In this document: piece by piece, positions 45,326 to 56,162 of the stretch
Numbering within the stretch: position 1 is the first letter of the stretch
Layout of the letters: each line of letters begins with the position of its first letter
The notes under the pieces: model-generated
What the model was told of the DNA's origin: nothing
Databases searched by the model: none
What the model saw: only the letters and a program-made list of their open reading frames with translations
Position numbers and translations under genes: made by a program
Origin: Methanothermobacter sp. CaT2
GTDB taxonomy: Archaea; Methanobacteriota; Methanobacteria; Methanobacteriales; Methanothermobacteraceae
Assembly (NCBI RefSeq): GCF_000828575.1
Contig: NZ_AP011952.1
Coordinates: 837,065-901,064 of the forward strand
DNA: 64,000 nucleotides
Reading direction: 5' to 3'

Positions 45326-46510
45326 ATGTTCCGGGATATTCCTGTCAGGTACATTGGATGCACCCACAGGGCCGTGAGGCCCTCCGAAACCCTGAAGGCC
45401 TTCAGGGACAAACTCTCCATGATAGGTGTTACAAGGATCACCGAGATAACACACCTCGACCGCATCGGCATACCCGTATTCTCCGCCATAAGACCAACAG
45501 CAGAGGATGGGGCTGTGAGCATATACGCCGGTAAGGGCGCCACCAGAACCCAGGCAAGGGCCTCCGCCATGATGGAGGCCTTTGAGAGGTATTCAGCAGA
45601 AAGAAAACCCGAAGATGAAACATTCACAGCACAGCCAGAGGACTGTGACGGCCTTGACCCTGAGTCACTGATACTTCCAGGATCTGCTGATCTGAAATCT
45701 GAACTGGAGTGGATTAATGCAGAGAACCTCACCGGTGATGAGGAGGTCCCGGTACCTGCAAATGCTGTTTTTCATCCATACAACCCTCCGGAAGGCTGCA
45801 TGAGTCTGTTCCGATCAAACACCAATGGACTTGCATCAGGGAATGCGAGGGAGGAGGCCATATTCCACGGGCTGATGGAGGTGATTGAAAGGGATGCCTG
45901 GAGCCTCTTCGAGGCTAGGAGGGGTCCCAAAGTGGAGGTTGACTGCTCAGGGACGGATAATGATATAATATCAGGGCTCCTTGAGAAGTTCCATGCCGCT
46001 GGTGTGGAGGTGACCCTGGTTGACCTTACAGCGGACACAGGGGTTGCGACGGTGGCTGCGGTTGCAGATGACACCGTCCTAAAGGATCCGGCCCTCCTCA
46101 CCATGGGCGTCGGGACCCACCTTGACCCTGAAATTGCGGTTATAAGGGCCCTTACAGAGGTCGCCCAGAGCAGGGCCACCCAGATACATGGAACCCGGGA
46201 GGACACCGTCAGGGCCGAGTTCATGAGACGTGCCGGGTATGAACGTATGAAGAGACTCAACAGGCACTGGTTCAGTGAACCGGAGGACACGATTACCCTG
46301 GATGACATGGAGGACCTCTCAACAAGGTCATTCATGGGAGACCTTGAGATAACCCTCAGGAAACTGCATGAAGCCGGGCTGAAGGATGTTTTCTATGTTG
46401 ACCTCACCCGTGATGTGGGGGTCCCCGTCGTCAGGGTCATAGTTCCGGGGCTTGAGGTCTTCTCTGTTGACCCAGAACGTGTGGGGCGTCGCATCAGGTC
46501 CTCCATCTGA
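45326..46510 (+). CDS. ycaO: YcaO enzyme, probable McrA thioamidation protein
   Basis: This 394-residue YcaO cyclodehydratase-type enzyme activates a peptide amide with ATP. Features include the [24 protein letters not shown] segment, [11 protein letters not shown] and [12 protein letters not shown], the ATP and metal-binding regions. In methanogens YcaO with TfuA converts a glycine of methyl-CoM reductase (McrA) to thioglycine. The ATG at 45326 lies 9 bases after the M50 stop with GAGTGG upstream. The tfuA gene follows after 131 bases. Confidence 0.95.
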   Translation: MFRDIPVRYIGCTHRAVRPSETLKAFRDKLSMIGVTRITEITHLDRIGIPVFSAIRPTAEDGAVSIYAGKGATRTQARASAMMEAFERYSAERKPEDETFTAQPEDCDGLDPESLILPGSADLKSELEWINAENLTGDEEVPVPANAVFHPYNPPEGCMSLFRSNTNGLASGNAREEAIFHGLMEVIERDAWSLFEARRGPKVEVDCSGTDNDIISGLLEKFHAAGVEVTLVDLTADTGVATVAAVADDTVLKDPALLTMGVGTHLDPEIAVIRALTEVAQSRATQIHGTREDTVRAEFMRRAGYERMKRLNRHWFSEPEDTITLDDMEDLSTRSFMGDLEITLRKLHEAGLKDVFYVDLTRDVGVPVVRVIVPGLEVFSVDPERVGRRIRSSI

Positions 46511-46641
46511 GGAGTCTGTAAAAGACCGGATTCTATCAAAGGTGTTCCCAAATCAGGAGCTCCCTCCTTCTGCTAGCCACAACAAACATCAGCAGCACAT
46601 CATCTAAAAGATTAATTATCAGCGCCAAGATACCAACCAAC

Positions 46642-47292
46642 ATGCATGGTAAGAAAATAATCATCTTCACGGGACCATCCCTATCACACACTGAAGCCTC
46701 CAGTATCCTTGAAGCCGAGTACAGGCCACCGGTGAGGAGGGGTGACATCCAGGAGGCCATGAAGGAGAACCCTGACATAATAGGCATAATAGACGGTGTT
46801 TTCCACCAGAGCCCTGCTGTTGGTCACAGGGAGATCATTGATGCCATCAGGAGGGGTGTGAAGGTGGTTGGAGGGGCCAGCATGGGGGCCCTGAGGGCCT
46901 CAGAGCTCAGTGACCTTGGAATGGTGGGTGTTGGCCGCATCTTCAGATCATACCTTGAGGGTGAAATCGAATCGGATGATGACGTTGCAGTTGCCTTTAA
47001 CCCTGAAACCCTGGAGCCCCTCTCTGATTCCCTTGTCAGCATAGAATTCAACCTTAAAAGAGCCCTCAGGAGGGGTGTGATAAGAGAGGATGATTTCAGG
47101 AAACTTATGAATACCGCGAGGAACCTCTTCTACCCCCTCCGTAATTACAGGAGGATCCTCCATGAAAGCGGGATCCCTGATGATGTTAAAGAATCCCTGC
47201 GCTCTTTCCTTGAATCAGAGGGCAGGGACCTTAAAAGGGAGGACGCACTGGAGGTCATCCGTCATATAAAGAGACTTGCATATACAGAATAG
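46642..47292 (+). CDS. tfuA: TfuA-like protein, YcaO partner
   Basis: A 216-residue TfuA-family protein: IIIFTGPSLSHTEA, then IGIIDGVFHQSPAVGHREI and VKVVGGASMGALRASEL. It is the partner of YcaO in ribosomal peptide and McrA thioamidation, thought to help supply or position sulfur. There is no ribosome site before the ATG, but a GATTAATTATC box about 25-30 bases upstream fits a separate leaderless promoter. Confidence 0.94.
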   Translation: MHGKKIIIFTGPSLSHTEASSILEAEYRPPVRRGDIQEAMKENPDIIGIIDGVFHQSPAVGHREIIDAIRRGVKVVGGASMGALRASELSDLGMVGVGRIFRSYLEGEIESDDDVAVAFNPETLEPLSDSLVSIEFNLKRALRRGVIREDDFRKLMNTARNLFYPLRNYRRILHESGIPDDVKESLRSFLESEGRDLKREDALEVIRHIKRLAYTE

Positions 47293-47310
47293 GTTCCAGA
47301 AAGTAAAAAG

Positions 47311-47400
47311 CGGACAGAACTACACATAACAGAACCCTAAATAGGCAGGAGATAACACTGAACTAAACCACATAACAGGACCATGACTGCTGAAAAATAA
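47311..47400. repeat. Degenerate tandem repeat, about 44 bp unit
   Basis: Between tfuA and the LarE-like gene, a block containing ACATAACAG with GAACTA upstream occurs near 47317 and again near 47360, with a weaker third echo around 47410. The copies are quite diverged. It belongs to the same class as the other spacer duplications. Confidence 0.45.
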
Positions 47401-47452
47401 AAGAGACTACAGCGAATTATGATGAACCTCACAGGACTATGGATGTGTTATC

Positions 47453-48508
47453 ATGGATCTTGAATCAAAGGTTGAAAGGGTTAAGATGGCCCTCAGGGGT
47501 GAGAGGATCGCCGTTGGATTCTCGGGTGGTGCTGACAGCACAGCTCTCCTTGATATGGCTGCAGATGTTGCTGATGCTGTGGTCGCCTTCACCGTGGATA
47601 CCGGTGTGATGCCCCGTGGCTTCATTGAGGGGGCTTCAGGTATAGCCAGGGATATCGGTGTTGAACATGTGGTGCTTGAGATGAATCTCCTTGATAACCC
47701 TGAATTTGCGAAAAATGCTGCCGACAGGTGCTTTGTGTGTAAGAACATCATATACAGTTCCATAATCAGGGAAGCTCATAACAGGGGCCTTGATGTGGTT
47801 GTAGACGGAACCACAGCCAGTGACATGTTCGAGGACCGCCCTGGGGTCCTTGTAAATCACATGCTTGGAATAAAAACACCCCTACTGGACGCCGGGATGA
47901 AGAGAAGTGATGTGATTGAATACCTCAGGTCCAGGGGACTTAACTATCTGGAGGAAACCACCTGCCTTGCAACGAGGATCCGGACAGATGAAGAAATCAC
48001 CCCCGAGATTATAAACAGGGTCTCCTATGCTGAAAGCCTCATCAGGGGCTTTTACGGTTATGGAAAGGTCCGTGTCCGCCATGAAGGGGGATCCGCCATA
48101 ATAGAGGTTGATGAACCAGAAAGGCTCCTTGAGGCGGCCATCATAAGGCACCTGGATGATGAGCTGAGGGCCGTTGGATTCAGCAGGGTCCTCCTTGACA
48201 TTACAGGAACCAGAAATACCGGTGATGATGCCATGATCTACAGGCCCTGCCGTGACGCTGAATCAAGGATAATGTTCGAGGTTAAGCTGCCCTACAGCAT
48301 AGATATTGCCGGGACCTGCAGGGAACTCATGGATAGGGAGCCAAGGTGTTCAGAGAAGATGGGGGTCATAATGCTGGAGATCGGTGATGGGAACATCACC
48401 ATCTTCAGGAACGGGAAGATCGTTGCAAGGAGGGTCAAAGACCAGGATGAAGCAGAGAATCTCCTCCTTGAGGTACTACCCCACATAATAAGGGAGCCTG
48501 TCAGTTAA
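47453..48508 (+). CDS. LarE-like ATP-dependent sulfur transferase with extra C-terminal domain
   Basis: A 351-residue PP-loop protein. The ATP motif SGGADST is at 24-30. Cys93 and Cys96 (DRCFVCKN) plus Cys171 (EETTCLATRI) match the three-cysteine arrangement of LarE forms that carry an iron-sulfur cluster instead of sacrificing a cysteine. LarE proteins are about 270 residues; here about 80 more follow, with three further cysteines and the segment GNITIFRNGKIVARRVKD. It lies downstream of ycaO and tfuA, so a role in sulfur supply for thioamidation is possible but unproven. Confidence 0.85.
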   Translation: MDLESKVERVKMALRGERIAVGFSGGADSTALLDMAADVADAVVAFTVDTGVMPRGFIEGASGIARDIGVEHVVLEMNLLDNPEFAKNAADRCFVCKNIIYSSIIREAHNRGLDVVVDGTTASDMFEDRPGVLVNHMLGIKTPLLDAGMKRSDVIEYLRSRGLNYLEETTCLATRIRTDEEITPEIINRVSYAESLIRGFYGYGKVRVRHEGGSAIIEVDEPERLLEAAIIRHLDDELRAVGFSRVLLDITGTRNTGDDAMIYRPCRDAESRIMFEVKLPYSIDIAGTCRELMDREPRCSEKMGVIMLEIGDGNITIFRNGKIVARRVKDQDEAENLLLEVLPHIIREPVS

Positions 48509-48562
48509 TGAACCAGCAAAAAGGATTGCGGGAAACCTGGAGGCTCCAGTTAACTGAAGCCA

Positions 48563-48979
48563 CTAGAGAACCCTCCTCACATTCTCATCCACCCTTCTCC
48601 TGAAGGATGTCATCCTCCTGAGGAGACCCCTTGAGTCAGGGCCCCTCAGAATCAGGTCCTCCTCAATACTGAAGTGTACGCCGTCGGCGCTTATCTCATT
48701 GAAGACCACCTCAACCTCATTCGAGTCATCGGGGATGTCATTGGTCCTCAGATCGTAGTCAACAAGTAGTTCATCATGCTCCAGGACATCTGAAACAGCG
48801 GCCTTGAGCGTCATCTCCAGTACATCCAGAAATGTTTCTATGACCGGGAGGTCGTTCCACCAGCAGTATCCGAGGAGCATCTTGAGCTGTATATCCCTTA
48901 TTGAGACCTCTCCATGGTTCTTAACTGCAACTGTGAGAACCCCCCGGGAGGTTCTCAGCGTTATCCTCTGGTCAGTCAT
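48563..48979 (-). CDS. Uncharacterised protein coupled to CBS gene
   Basis: A 138-residue soluble protein with two beta-strand rich halves around a helical centre ([19 protein letters not shown]) and an arginine-rich C-terminus. The start overlaps the end of the CBS-domain gene by 8 bases (ATG 48979; 48985 also possible), so the two are co-translated. I recognise no family. Confidence 0.7.
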   Translation of the reverse strand: MTDQRITLRTSRGVLTVAVKNHGEVSIRDIQLKMLLGYCWWNDLPVIETFLDVLEMTLKAAVSDVLEHDELLVDYDLRTNDIPDDSNEVEVVFNEISADGVHFSIEEDLILRGPDSRGLLRRMTSFRRRVDENVRRVL

Positions 48980-49817
48980 TTCCATCAATGAGAGCATTTA
49001 TAAGGTCATTGGCCCTTGCAAGTCCAACGAGGTCTCCTTCATAGTCTATGATGGGTATCTGCTCAATCTTCCTCCTCTTCATCTTTTCTGCGCAGGAGGT
49101 TACGGTTGCTGATGTGGTTGCAGTCACAATATCCGTGGTGGCAACATCCCTGACCTCCTTGTCAGGGAATCTCAGCTGATTCTTTATAACATATAGGACG
49201 TTCTTGCTGTCCCATGACCACCTGTCACCCTCTGTACCGACTGAAGTGTTGTGGACTGTGCTCTCTGAGACAACCTCACTCTCATTTATGAAGTCTGTCT
49301 CTGTGAGGACACCTGATAGTTTTCCCCTGTTGTTGAGGGCGAGGAGCACCTTTAACTTGAAGTACCGCATTATCTCAAAGGCAACGTTGAGTGGTGTCCT
49401 GTCCCATGTGGTGGGGATGTTGCGTGTCATGTAATTCTCAACCGGTTCCTGGATGTCCATCTCAGCGATGGCCCCTGCAACGAGGTCATAGCTTGTCACT
49501 ATACCCACAAGCCTGTCCCCATCCACAACAGGGACCCTGCGGATGTTGTTCTCCAGCATCCGCTCTGCAGCCACCCTGACGTCATCATCAGGAGATACTG
49601 TAACCGGGTTTCTTGTCATTATGAGGGCTATCTGCTCCTCATCAGGGTTTTCAACAAGATCAGATCTTGTTATTATACCTACAAGTTCTTCTGTCCCCTT
49701 CTTAACCACGGGAAGCCCTGAAACATTCTTCTTTCTCATGAGTTCAAGGGCTGTTGCCCTGTTCCCTGGTACGGTAACATAGTGTATGTTCTCTGACATT
49801 ATCTCCCTTACAAGCAT
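48972..49817 (-). CDS. Four-CBS-domain protein
   Basis: A 281-residue protein made of four CBS motifs: [10 protein letters not shown]...[22 protein letters not shown]...[27 protein letters not shown]..., and a degenerate fourth ending [18 protein letters not shown] pairs bind adenosyl ligands such as AMP or SAM and regulate partners. The third domain has an insertion containing tryptophans ([11 protein letters not shown]). The ATG at 49817 follows GGTGTTGG. Confidence 0.9.
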   Translation of the reverse strand: MLVREIMSENIHYVTVPGNRATALELMRKKNVSGLPVVKKGTEELVGIITRSDLVENPDEEQIALIMTRNPVTVSPDDDVRVAAERMLENNIRRVPVVDGDRLVGIVTSYDLVAGAIAEMDIQEPVENYMTRNIPTTWDRTPLNVAFEIMRYFKLKVLLALNNRGKLSGVLTETDFINESEVVSESTVHNTSVGTEGDRWSWDSKNVLYVIKNQLRFPDKEVRDVATTDIVTATTSATVTSCAEKMKRRKIEQIPIIDYEGDLVGLARANDLINALIDGND

Positions 49818-49853
49818 GACCAACACCAAAATTAATTCGTAAAAAAAGTTTTT

Positions 49854-50285
49854 TCAGTGAACCACGAGGACCGGGCAGCCTGCGGATCTTACAACCTTCT
49901 CGGCCACGCTTCCCAGAAGGAACCTGTCAAGACCGTGTTTGCCTGAGGTACCCATTACCACAAGGTCCACGCCCTCCTTCTCCACTGTCCTCAGTATGGC
50001 ATCTGCAGGTGAACCCTCATCGGTCCTCAGTGTTAACTTTATATCAGCCCCTGACTCCTCAACAAGCTTTTTAACAGCCTCCAGGGACCTTGAGGCCTCC
50101 TCCTCGAGCATCTCCCGCAACCTTATTATAAGGTCGTCGGCTGGTAGACCCACCAGTGAAGATGTCTCCATAACGGTTAAAGCAATTATTTCAGCTCCGC
50201 TTTCCCTGGCAATCCATATTGCATGTTCAGCAGCCTTATTGGCCTGTTTTGAGCCGTCGGTCGGGAGCGGGATTTTACTGTACAT
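49854..50285 (-). CDS. Universal stress protein UspA family
   Basis: A 143-residue ATP-binding Usp protein with the G-x2-G-x9-G-S motif in [16 protein letters not shown] and an N-terminal Asp in PLPTDGS. It is probably dimeric and cytoplasmic. GAGGTGAGG precedes the ATG. The amidohydrolase gene ends 5 bases upstream, so translation is coupled with it. Confidence 0.93.
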   Translation of the reverse strand: MYSKIPLPTDGSKQANKAAEHAIWIARESGAEIIALTVMETSSLVGLPADDLIIRLREMLEEEASRSLEAVKKLVEESGADIKLTLRTDEGSPADAILRTVEKEGVDLVVMGTSGKHGLDRFLLGSVAEKVVRSAGCPVLVVH

Positions 50286-50289
50286 AGCC

Positions 50290-51444
50290 TCACCTCTTAA
50301 CTAGTTTACCTTTTATTATTAAATATATTATATTTTTCGATTCTGTCCGGTTTATGATTGAGAGATATGGATCATCTGACACTTTCTCAACAAGGATGAG
50401 GTCCGCGGGGAAGCCCTCCTCAATCACGCCTGTGCCTGTGAAGGCTGATGTGTTGGATGTGGCCATCCTCAGCACCTCCACCGGTGGGAAGTAGCTGCGT
50501 GTGCATCCCCTTGTGACCTTGAGTGTGTACTCCATCTCACGCAGCATATCAGGGGAGTTGAACATGAGGTTGTCTGTGCCAAGGAGAAGGTTGATGCCCA
50601 TCTCATGCATCCTCCTGATGGGGGGTATGCCAGATGAGAGCACCCCATTGGACCTGGGACAGAGGACCACCGACGCCCCCATCTCCCTCACAAGTTCAAG
50701 GTCCCCCCTGACAGGGTTTGTGAGGTGGACAAGGAGTTTGAATCCTGCTTTGAGGGCCCTTTCAACCTCACTCATGCCTGTATCCTCAAGGGACCTTCTC
50801 TGTGACTCCCTGTGCTCTGCAACGTGTATGGATGCTAGCTTCCCTGCCCTTTCACATTCCTCAACGATTATGGATGCTGTTTCATCCGTTATCTCACCCA
50901 TACCGCTGGGGGCGAATCCATCTGAAACCTTCAGGACCCGCCTGACCCGCCGCCGGATCTCAGCCGGGGATGCCCCTGGATCAAAGACCACGGGATCCCT
51001 TCCAAGCACAATCCCTGAGATGGAGAGGTCAGTGAGGGCCTCCCTGAGGAGTTCAACACCCTCAGGGCCTCCCTCCCTGTAATCAATGAATGATCCTATC
51101 CCATGGGTGATCATGTCCCTGGCCGAGTTTCTCATGGCCTCCACGAGCATCCGGGGGGGTGAAGATTCCAGTATTCTGTGCTTGAGGCCATGAGGGGGCC
51201 TCACTATATCCTCAAGTGGTTTTCCATCACCCACATCAAGGGCGACTGAGTCCCCGATGTGGACGTGTGAATTTATGAGTGCAGGGCATACTATGAGGTT
51301 TGATGCATCTATTCTCTCGTCTGAGCTGACTCTTTCATCTGTTATCTCATTTATTATTCCATCCTCAATCACCAGGTTCTTCCGCTGGGGTGTGAGCTCA
51401 GGGCCCCTCAGGATGGTTCCATTTTCAACCACAAGCATGTTCAT
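50290..51444 (-). CDS. Amidohydrolase, chlorohydrolase/deaminase type
   Basis: A 384-residue amidohydrolase of the SAH/MTA/guanine deaminase-like group. Metal ligands appear in [10 protein letters not shown] (HxH), SIHVAEH, a histidine in LLVHLTN, and an Asp in [10 protein letters not shown]. The N-terminal and C-terminal parts form the usual beta sandwich. The substrate is unknown. The start may be ATG 51444 or 51438. The usp gene follows directly. Confidence 0.87.
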   Translation of the reverse strand: MNMLVVENGTILRGPELTPQRKNLVIEDGIINEITDERVSSDERIDASNLIVCPALINSHVHIGDSVALDVGDGKPLEDIVRPPHGLKHRILESSPPRMLVEAMRNSARDMITHGIGSFIDYREGGPEGVELLREALTDLSISGIVLGRDPVVFDPGASPAEIRRRVRRVLKVSDGFAPSGMGEITDETASIIVEECERAGKLASIHVAEHRESQRRSLEDTGMSEVERALKAGFKLLVHLTNPVRGDLELVREMGASVVLCPRSNGVLSSGIPPIRRMHEMGINLLLGTDNLMFNSPDMLREMEYTLKVTRGCTRSYFPPVEVLRMATSNTSAFTGTGVIEEGFPADLILVEKVSDDPYLSIINRTESKNIIYLIIKGKLVKR

Positions 51445-51565
51445 TTATAAGGGCGCCATGTTCTTTAATATTTTCTGGATACCTGGTTATTTTCCGGAGA
51501 AAAAGAACATATAAAGTGACAGAACCATCACTATTCACTTAAAGAAAGGAAGAAGAGGAAAAACT

Positions 51566-52894
51566 CTAAAACCTCCTCAGATTGTTTGTCTCGGACTTCT
51601 CAGCGACCCTGTTGTAGTAGTCCACCTTAACCGTGCCCCTGGAGTACCTGTAGTAAGTTTTAAGGGTGATGCTTGCACCGGGGTTAAGGGTTCCTGTGTA
51701 AACCTGTCTGTAGTTTTTTGTTGGGTAGCTGCCATACCAGACCCTTGTGTAGAAGTTTCTGGCAGCGGCTGTACCCTGATTCCTGATGTATATGTACAGT
51801 GTGCTACCTGATTTTCTGGTCCCTGTGACCACGAGATCCGGTTTCGGGTTTCCAACGGTTAATGTCTTCTTCTTAACTGATATGAGGCCATTGGGGTCTG
51901 TAGCTGTCAGTGAAACCGTGTAGTATCCCTCACGGGCATAGGTGTGTGTAACATTGGAACCGGTGGCGGTTGAACCATCACCAAAGTTCCATTTAAGTGT
52001 CAGGTCGTCCCCATCAGGGTCATATGAGGTTGAAGTGAATGCAAATGTCCTGATTGATGTTGAGCCACAGTAGGCGTAGCTGAAGTCAGCCACAGGTTTG
52101 CTTCCTGTGAAGGTGGGCCTGTTCTTTGTAATGTACCATTCCTCTGCAGCTGCATCATCGTAGGGTGTTGTCTGATTAAACCGGGGAAATGTTCCGTTCC
52201 AGTCCCCGACGAAGGCCGCGTATCCATGATCGTTGCGCCACACCTGCGTTCCATTGTACAGGGTGCTCTGATTTATAACCTCATAGTTCTGCTGGTTGGC
52301 CTCATAGAAGTTCCTGGCACCATTGAGGAAGTCATAGATTATCTCGGCACCATCCCATGCAGTTGCATAGTAGTTGGCCCCTGCCCCCGTGAACATCCTT
52401 GCAAAATTGTAAACAGTTTCAACGGGGTTTTTAACCTCATAGTCCTCAACCCAGCCGGTTGAGAAGCATACGTGGAGTAGAATTGCTGGTATGCCATACT
52501 TGAATGGAGCATAGAATGTGGTGCCGTTCACCATCATCATGTCACCGGCACCCCATATGTACCCATCCCTTGCAACAAGGCCAAATGGTGGTGTGGCGTT
52601 GCCTCCACGGCCATCATAGTGGCCCGCCATGTAGCCACCGTGTCCAGCGTATATCACTGCATCTGCCCCGTACATACCCTTCAGTATGTTCTTGACGGTT
52701 GCATTGTTCCTGTAGAGCTCAAGAACCTGGTAACCCCTGTTTTTGAGGGTCGTTGCAACCTTCTTTGCCTCATCATACATGTAAGGGCTGTCGGAGAGGC
52801 TATCTGCTACTATGAGTATGTGGGCCTCTGCCACTGGAAATGTGATGACTGATGCGATGATGAGTGCTGTGACTATAAATCCTGATACCCTCAT
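51566..52894 (-). CDS. Secreted caspase-fold-like protein with PKD and CARDB domains
   Basis: A 442-residue exported protein. A signal peptide (IVTALIIASVITFPVAEA) is followed by a domain (about 25-250) with AGHGGYMAGH and LLHVCFSTGW, giving a His85/Cys143 dyad like clan CD peptidases (caspase, gingipain, clostripain). A PKD domain (YDPDGDDLTLKWNFGDGS) and a CARDB-like C-terminal domain (PDLVVTGTRKSGSTL to NNLRRF) follow. Several N-x-S/T sites suggest glycosylation. The ATG at 52894 follows GGTGAA. The protease assignment is inference from the dyad; extracellular location is well supported. Confidence 0.82.
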   Translation of the reverse strand: MRVSGFIVTALIIASVITFPVAEAHILIVADSLSDSPYMYDEAKKVATTLKNRGYQVLELYRNNATVKNILKGMYGADAVIYAGHGGYMAGHYDGRGGNATPPFGLVARDGYIWGAGDMMMVNGTTFYAPFKYGIPAILLHVCFSTGWVEDYEVKNPVETVYNFARMFTGAGANYYATAWDGAEIIYDFLNGARNFYEANQQNYEVINQSTLYNGTQVWRNDHGYAAFVGDWNGTFPRFNQTTPYDDAAAEEWYITKNRPTFTGSKPVADFSYAYCGSTSIRTFAFTSTSYDPDGDDLTLKWNFGDGSTATGSNVTHTYAREGYYTVSLTATDPNGLISVKKKTLTVGNPKPDLVVTGTRKSGSTLYIYIRNQGTAAARNFYTRVWYGSYPTKNYRQVYTGTLNPGASITLKTYYRYSRGTVKVDYYNRVAEKSETNNLRRF

Positions 52895-52962
52895 CGTATT
52901 CACCGATCAGCTTTATGGCTTCACATAAACTTAAACATATGATGGTATCTTGGTGCTCAGAC

Positions 52963-55900
52963 TCACATACCATGGTATTCGTCAAGTGACTTCACTGTTA
53001 TTTTTCCCATGCGGACTGCTTCAATGGCATTCAGGGCCGCCCTGGCCCCGGCGAGTGTCGTGACGTAGGGTATTCCCAGTTCAACCGCCATCCTCCTTAT
53101 GAGGTAGCCGTCATCGGCTGACTGCTTCCCTGATGGTGTGTTTATTATGAGACCAACTTCACCGTTGAGGATGGCGTCCCTGATGTTTGGTGACCCCTGG
53201 CTCACCTTCCTCACAACCTCTATATCCGCTATGTCACTGACTGCCCTGGCCGTTCCCCTGGTTGCCATGATCCTGAAGCCGAGTTCATCGGCCTTTTTAA
53301 CGATATCAGCTATCTTATCCTTGTCCTGGTCCCTGACACTTATGAAGACCTTCCCCTCGTTGAGGAGGTCCATGCTGGCTGAGAGCTGGGACTTGTAGTA
53401 GGCTATGCCAAAGTTCTCATCTATTCCCATGGCCTCACCCGTTGATTTCATCTCAGGGCCCAGGACCGAATCTGCTCCAGGTAGCTTTATGAATGGGAAT
53501 ACAGATTCCTTCACAGCAACGTGTTCTATATCCTTCTCCTCTGTGAGGCCAAGGTCCCTGAGCTTCGCACCCATCATGAGCCTCGCAGCCATCTTGGCAA
53601 GGGGAACCCCGGTCGCCTTGCTGACAAAGGGCACTGTACGGCTTGCCCTCGGGTTTGCCTCGAGTATGTAGACTGATGGATCTGAGTCTGGCTTTACAGC
53701 GTACTGTATGTTTATGAGGCCCACCACCTCAAGTTCAAGGGCCAGTCTCCTTGTGTAATCCTTTATGGTATCAATTATGTCCTCAGGGATGCTCTGTGGT
53801 GGTATCACGCACGCCGAATCCCCTGAATGCACTCCTGCCTCCTCTATGTGCTCCATTATACCTCCTATGTAGACGTCGGTGCCGTCGCAGAGTGCATCCA
53901 CGTCGACCTCTATGGCATCCTCAAGGAACTTGTCCACCAGTATGGGGTGTTCAGGGGATACTCGGACAGCCTCCTTCATGTACTCCTCAAGCTCCACATC
54001 ATCATAGACTATCTCCATTGCCCTTCCACCCAGCACATAGGAGGGCCTTACGAGTACAGGGTAGCCTATGCGTTCAGCCACGGCCCTTGCATCCTCAAAG
54101 GACTTGGCGATTCCGTAGGGTGCCTGGGGTATTCCAAGTTTATTCAGTACCTCAGTGAACCTTTCACGGTCCTCGACCCTGTCTATGCTCTCATGTGGTG
54201 TTCCGAGTATCCTCACACCAGCCTCTGCCAGGGGGACCGCCAGGTTTATGGATGTCTGGCCGCCGAACTGGACAACGACGCCCTCAGGTTTCTCCTTCTC
54301 GATGATGGAGAGGACGTCCTCGAGGGTGAGGGGCTCGAAGTAGAGCTTATCTGAGATGTCATAGTCTGTACTCACTGTTTCCGGGTTGTTGTTGACCATT
54401 ATGGTCTCATATCCAGCCTCAGTGAGGGCCATGGCTGCGTGCACACAGCAGTAGTCGAACTCTATCCCCTGACCTATCCTTATTGGACCTGAACCTATGA
54501 TGAGGACCTTTCTACGGTCTGATACCTCCACCTCATCTTCAAGGTCATAGCAGCCATAGTAGTAGGGTGTCCTGGCCTCAAACTCAGCTGCACATGTATC
54601 AACCATCTTGTATACCGGTTTTATATTGTTCTCAAGCCTCAGGGCCCTGATACTGGATTCATCCTTACCTGTGAGGGATGCGAGTCTCGAATCTGAGAAG
54701 CCCATCCTCTTGGCCTTGAGGAGTATGCGGGGGTCCTCCAGTGATTCCCTGGTGAGGGATGATTCAAATTCAGCTATGTTGCTTATCTTCTGGAGGAAGA
54801 ATGGGTCTATCTGTGTCAGCCCATGTATCTCCTCTATGCTCATACCATCCCTGAGGGCTGTGTAGACCTGGAAGAGCCTCTGGTCAGTTGGATTTTCAAG
54901 GTCAGCACGTGTGTATGGTGTCTCAGTGAATCCGTCTGCACCGATGTCCAGGGACCTTATGGCCTTGTTGAGGGACTCCTCAAGGGTTCTCCCTATGGCC
55001 ATGACCTCCCCCGTGGACTTCATCTGAACCCCTATCTCCCTGCTTATCCCCTTGAACTTGTCAAAGGGCCAGCGGGGAATCTTTGTGACCACGTAATCTA
55101 TTGTGGGCTCGAAGGACGCCGGTGTCTCCTTGGTGATGTCGTTCTGTATCTCATCGAGGGTCATGCCGACGGCTATCTTGGCGGCTATCTTGGCTATGGG
55201 GTAACCCGTGGCCTTGGATGCCAGCGCACTGCTCCTGCTGACCCTCGGGTTCACCTCTATGACCTTGTATTCGCCGGTCTCCGGGTGGACAGCGAACTGT
55301 ATGTTACAGCCACCCTCTATCTTGAGGGCCCTTATGATCTTTATGGCTGCATCCCTCAGCCTCTGGTTGTCCTCGTCGCTGAGGGTCTGGGCAGGTGCAA
55401 CCACCACGCTTTCACCTGTGTGTATACCCATGGGGTCGATGTTCTCCATGTTACAGACGATTATGCAGGTGTCATTACGGTCCCTCATAACCTCGTACTC
55501 GAATTCCTTCCAGCCCAGGACTGACTGGTCAATGAGTACCTGGTTGATGAAGCTCATCTCGAGGCCCCTGGTTGCTATCTCAATGAGTTCGTCACGGCTG
55601 TGGGCCACCCCTCCCCCTGTACCTCCCAGGGTGAAGGCGGGCCTTACGATCACAGGGTAGCCTATCTCCTCAACCGCCTCAAGGGCCTCCTCTACTGAAT
55701 TGACGGCCCTGGCTGCGGGTACTGGTTCATTGAGCTTCTTCATGAAGCTATCGAAGAGGTCGCGGTCCTCAACCCTTCTTATGGTTTCAATGGATGAACC
55801 TATAACACGGACTCCCTCCAGGGCCCCCATCTCTGCAAGGCCCGTTGCAACGTTGAGGCCTGTCTGACCGCCCATCGTTGGGAGTACTGCGTCAGGTTTC

Positions 55901-56142
55901 TCCTTCTGGATTATCTTGGCAACGATTTCAGGTGTGAGGGGTTCGACGTAGACCCTGTCAGCCATCTCCATGTCGGTCTGTATGGTTGCAGGGTTCGAGT
56001 TCACAAGTACGGTCTCTATCCCCTCCTCCCTGAGTGATTTACATGCCTGAGAACCAGAGTAATCGAATTCAGCTGCCTGCCCTATCTGTATAGGGCCAGA
56101 ACCTATGATAAGTACCTTATTGATGCTTTCATCCCGCGGCAT
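52963..56142 (-). CDS. carB: Carbamoyl-phosphate synthase large subunit
   Basis: This 1059-residue enzyme makes carbamoyl phosphate from ammonia, bicarbonate and two ATP for arginine and pyrimidine synthesis. Two homologous halves each carry a pre-ATP-grasp IIGSGPI motif and an ATP-grasp domain; an oligomerisation region lies between, and the C-terminal allosteric MGS domain ends near [18 protein letters not shown]. The frame is continuous, whereas some methanogens split the gene. GGGGAT precedes the ATG, 20 bases after carA. Confidence 0.98.
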   Translation of the reverse strand: MPRDESINKVLIIGSGPIQIGQAAEFDYSGSQACKSLREEGIETVLVNSNPATIQTDMEMADRVYVEPLTPEIVAKIIQKEKPDAVLPTMGGQTGLNVATGLAEMGALEGVRVIGSSIETIRRVEDRDLFDSFMKKLNEPVPAARAVNSVEEALEAVEEIGYPVIVRPAFTLGGTGGGVAHSRDELIEIATRGLEMSFINQVLIDQSVLGWKEFEYEVMRDRNDTCIIVCNMENIDPMGIHTGESVVVAPAQTLSDEDNQRLRDAAIKIIRALKIEGGCNIQFAVHPETGEYKVIEVNPRVSRSSALASKATGYPIAKIAAKIAVGMTLDEIQNDITKETPASFEPTIDYVVTKIPRWPFDKFKGISREIGVQMKSTGEVMAIGRTLEESLNKAIRSLDIGADGFTETPYTRADLENPTDQRLFQVYTALRDGMSIEEIHGLTQIDPFFLQKISNIAEFESSLTRESLEDPRILLKAKRMGFSDSRLASLTGKDESSIRALRLENNIKPVYKMVDTCAAEFEARTPYYYGCYDLEDEVEVSDRRKVLIIGSGPIRIGQGIEFDYCCVHAAMALTEAGYETIMVNNNPETVSTDYDISDKLYFEPLTLEDVLSIIEKEKPEGVVVQFGGQTSINLAVPLAEAGVRILGTPHESIDRVEDRERFTEVLNKLGIPQAPYGIAKSFEDARAVAERIGYPVLVRPSYVLGGRAMEIVYDDVELEEYMKEAVRVSPEHPILVDKFLEDAIEVDVDALCDGTDVYIGGIMEHIEEAGVHSGDSACVIPPQSIPEDIIDTIKDYTRRLALELEVVGLINIQYAVKPDSDPSVYILEANPRASRTVPFVSKATGVPLAKMAARLMMGAKLRDLGLTEEKDIEHVAVKESVFPFIKLPGADSVLGPEMKSTGEAMGIDENFGIAYYKSQLSASMDLLNEGKVFISVRDQDKDKIADIVKKADELGFRIMATRGTARAVSDIADIEVVRKVSQGSPNIRDAILNGEVGLIINTPSGKQSADDGYLIRRMAVELGIPYVTTLAGARAALNAIEAVRMGKITVKSLDEYHGM

Positions 56143-56162
56143 TTTATCCCCATTCCTCTCAT

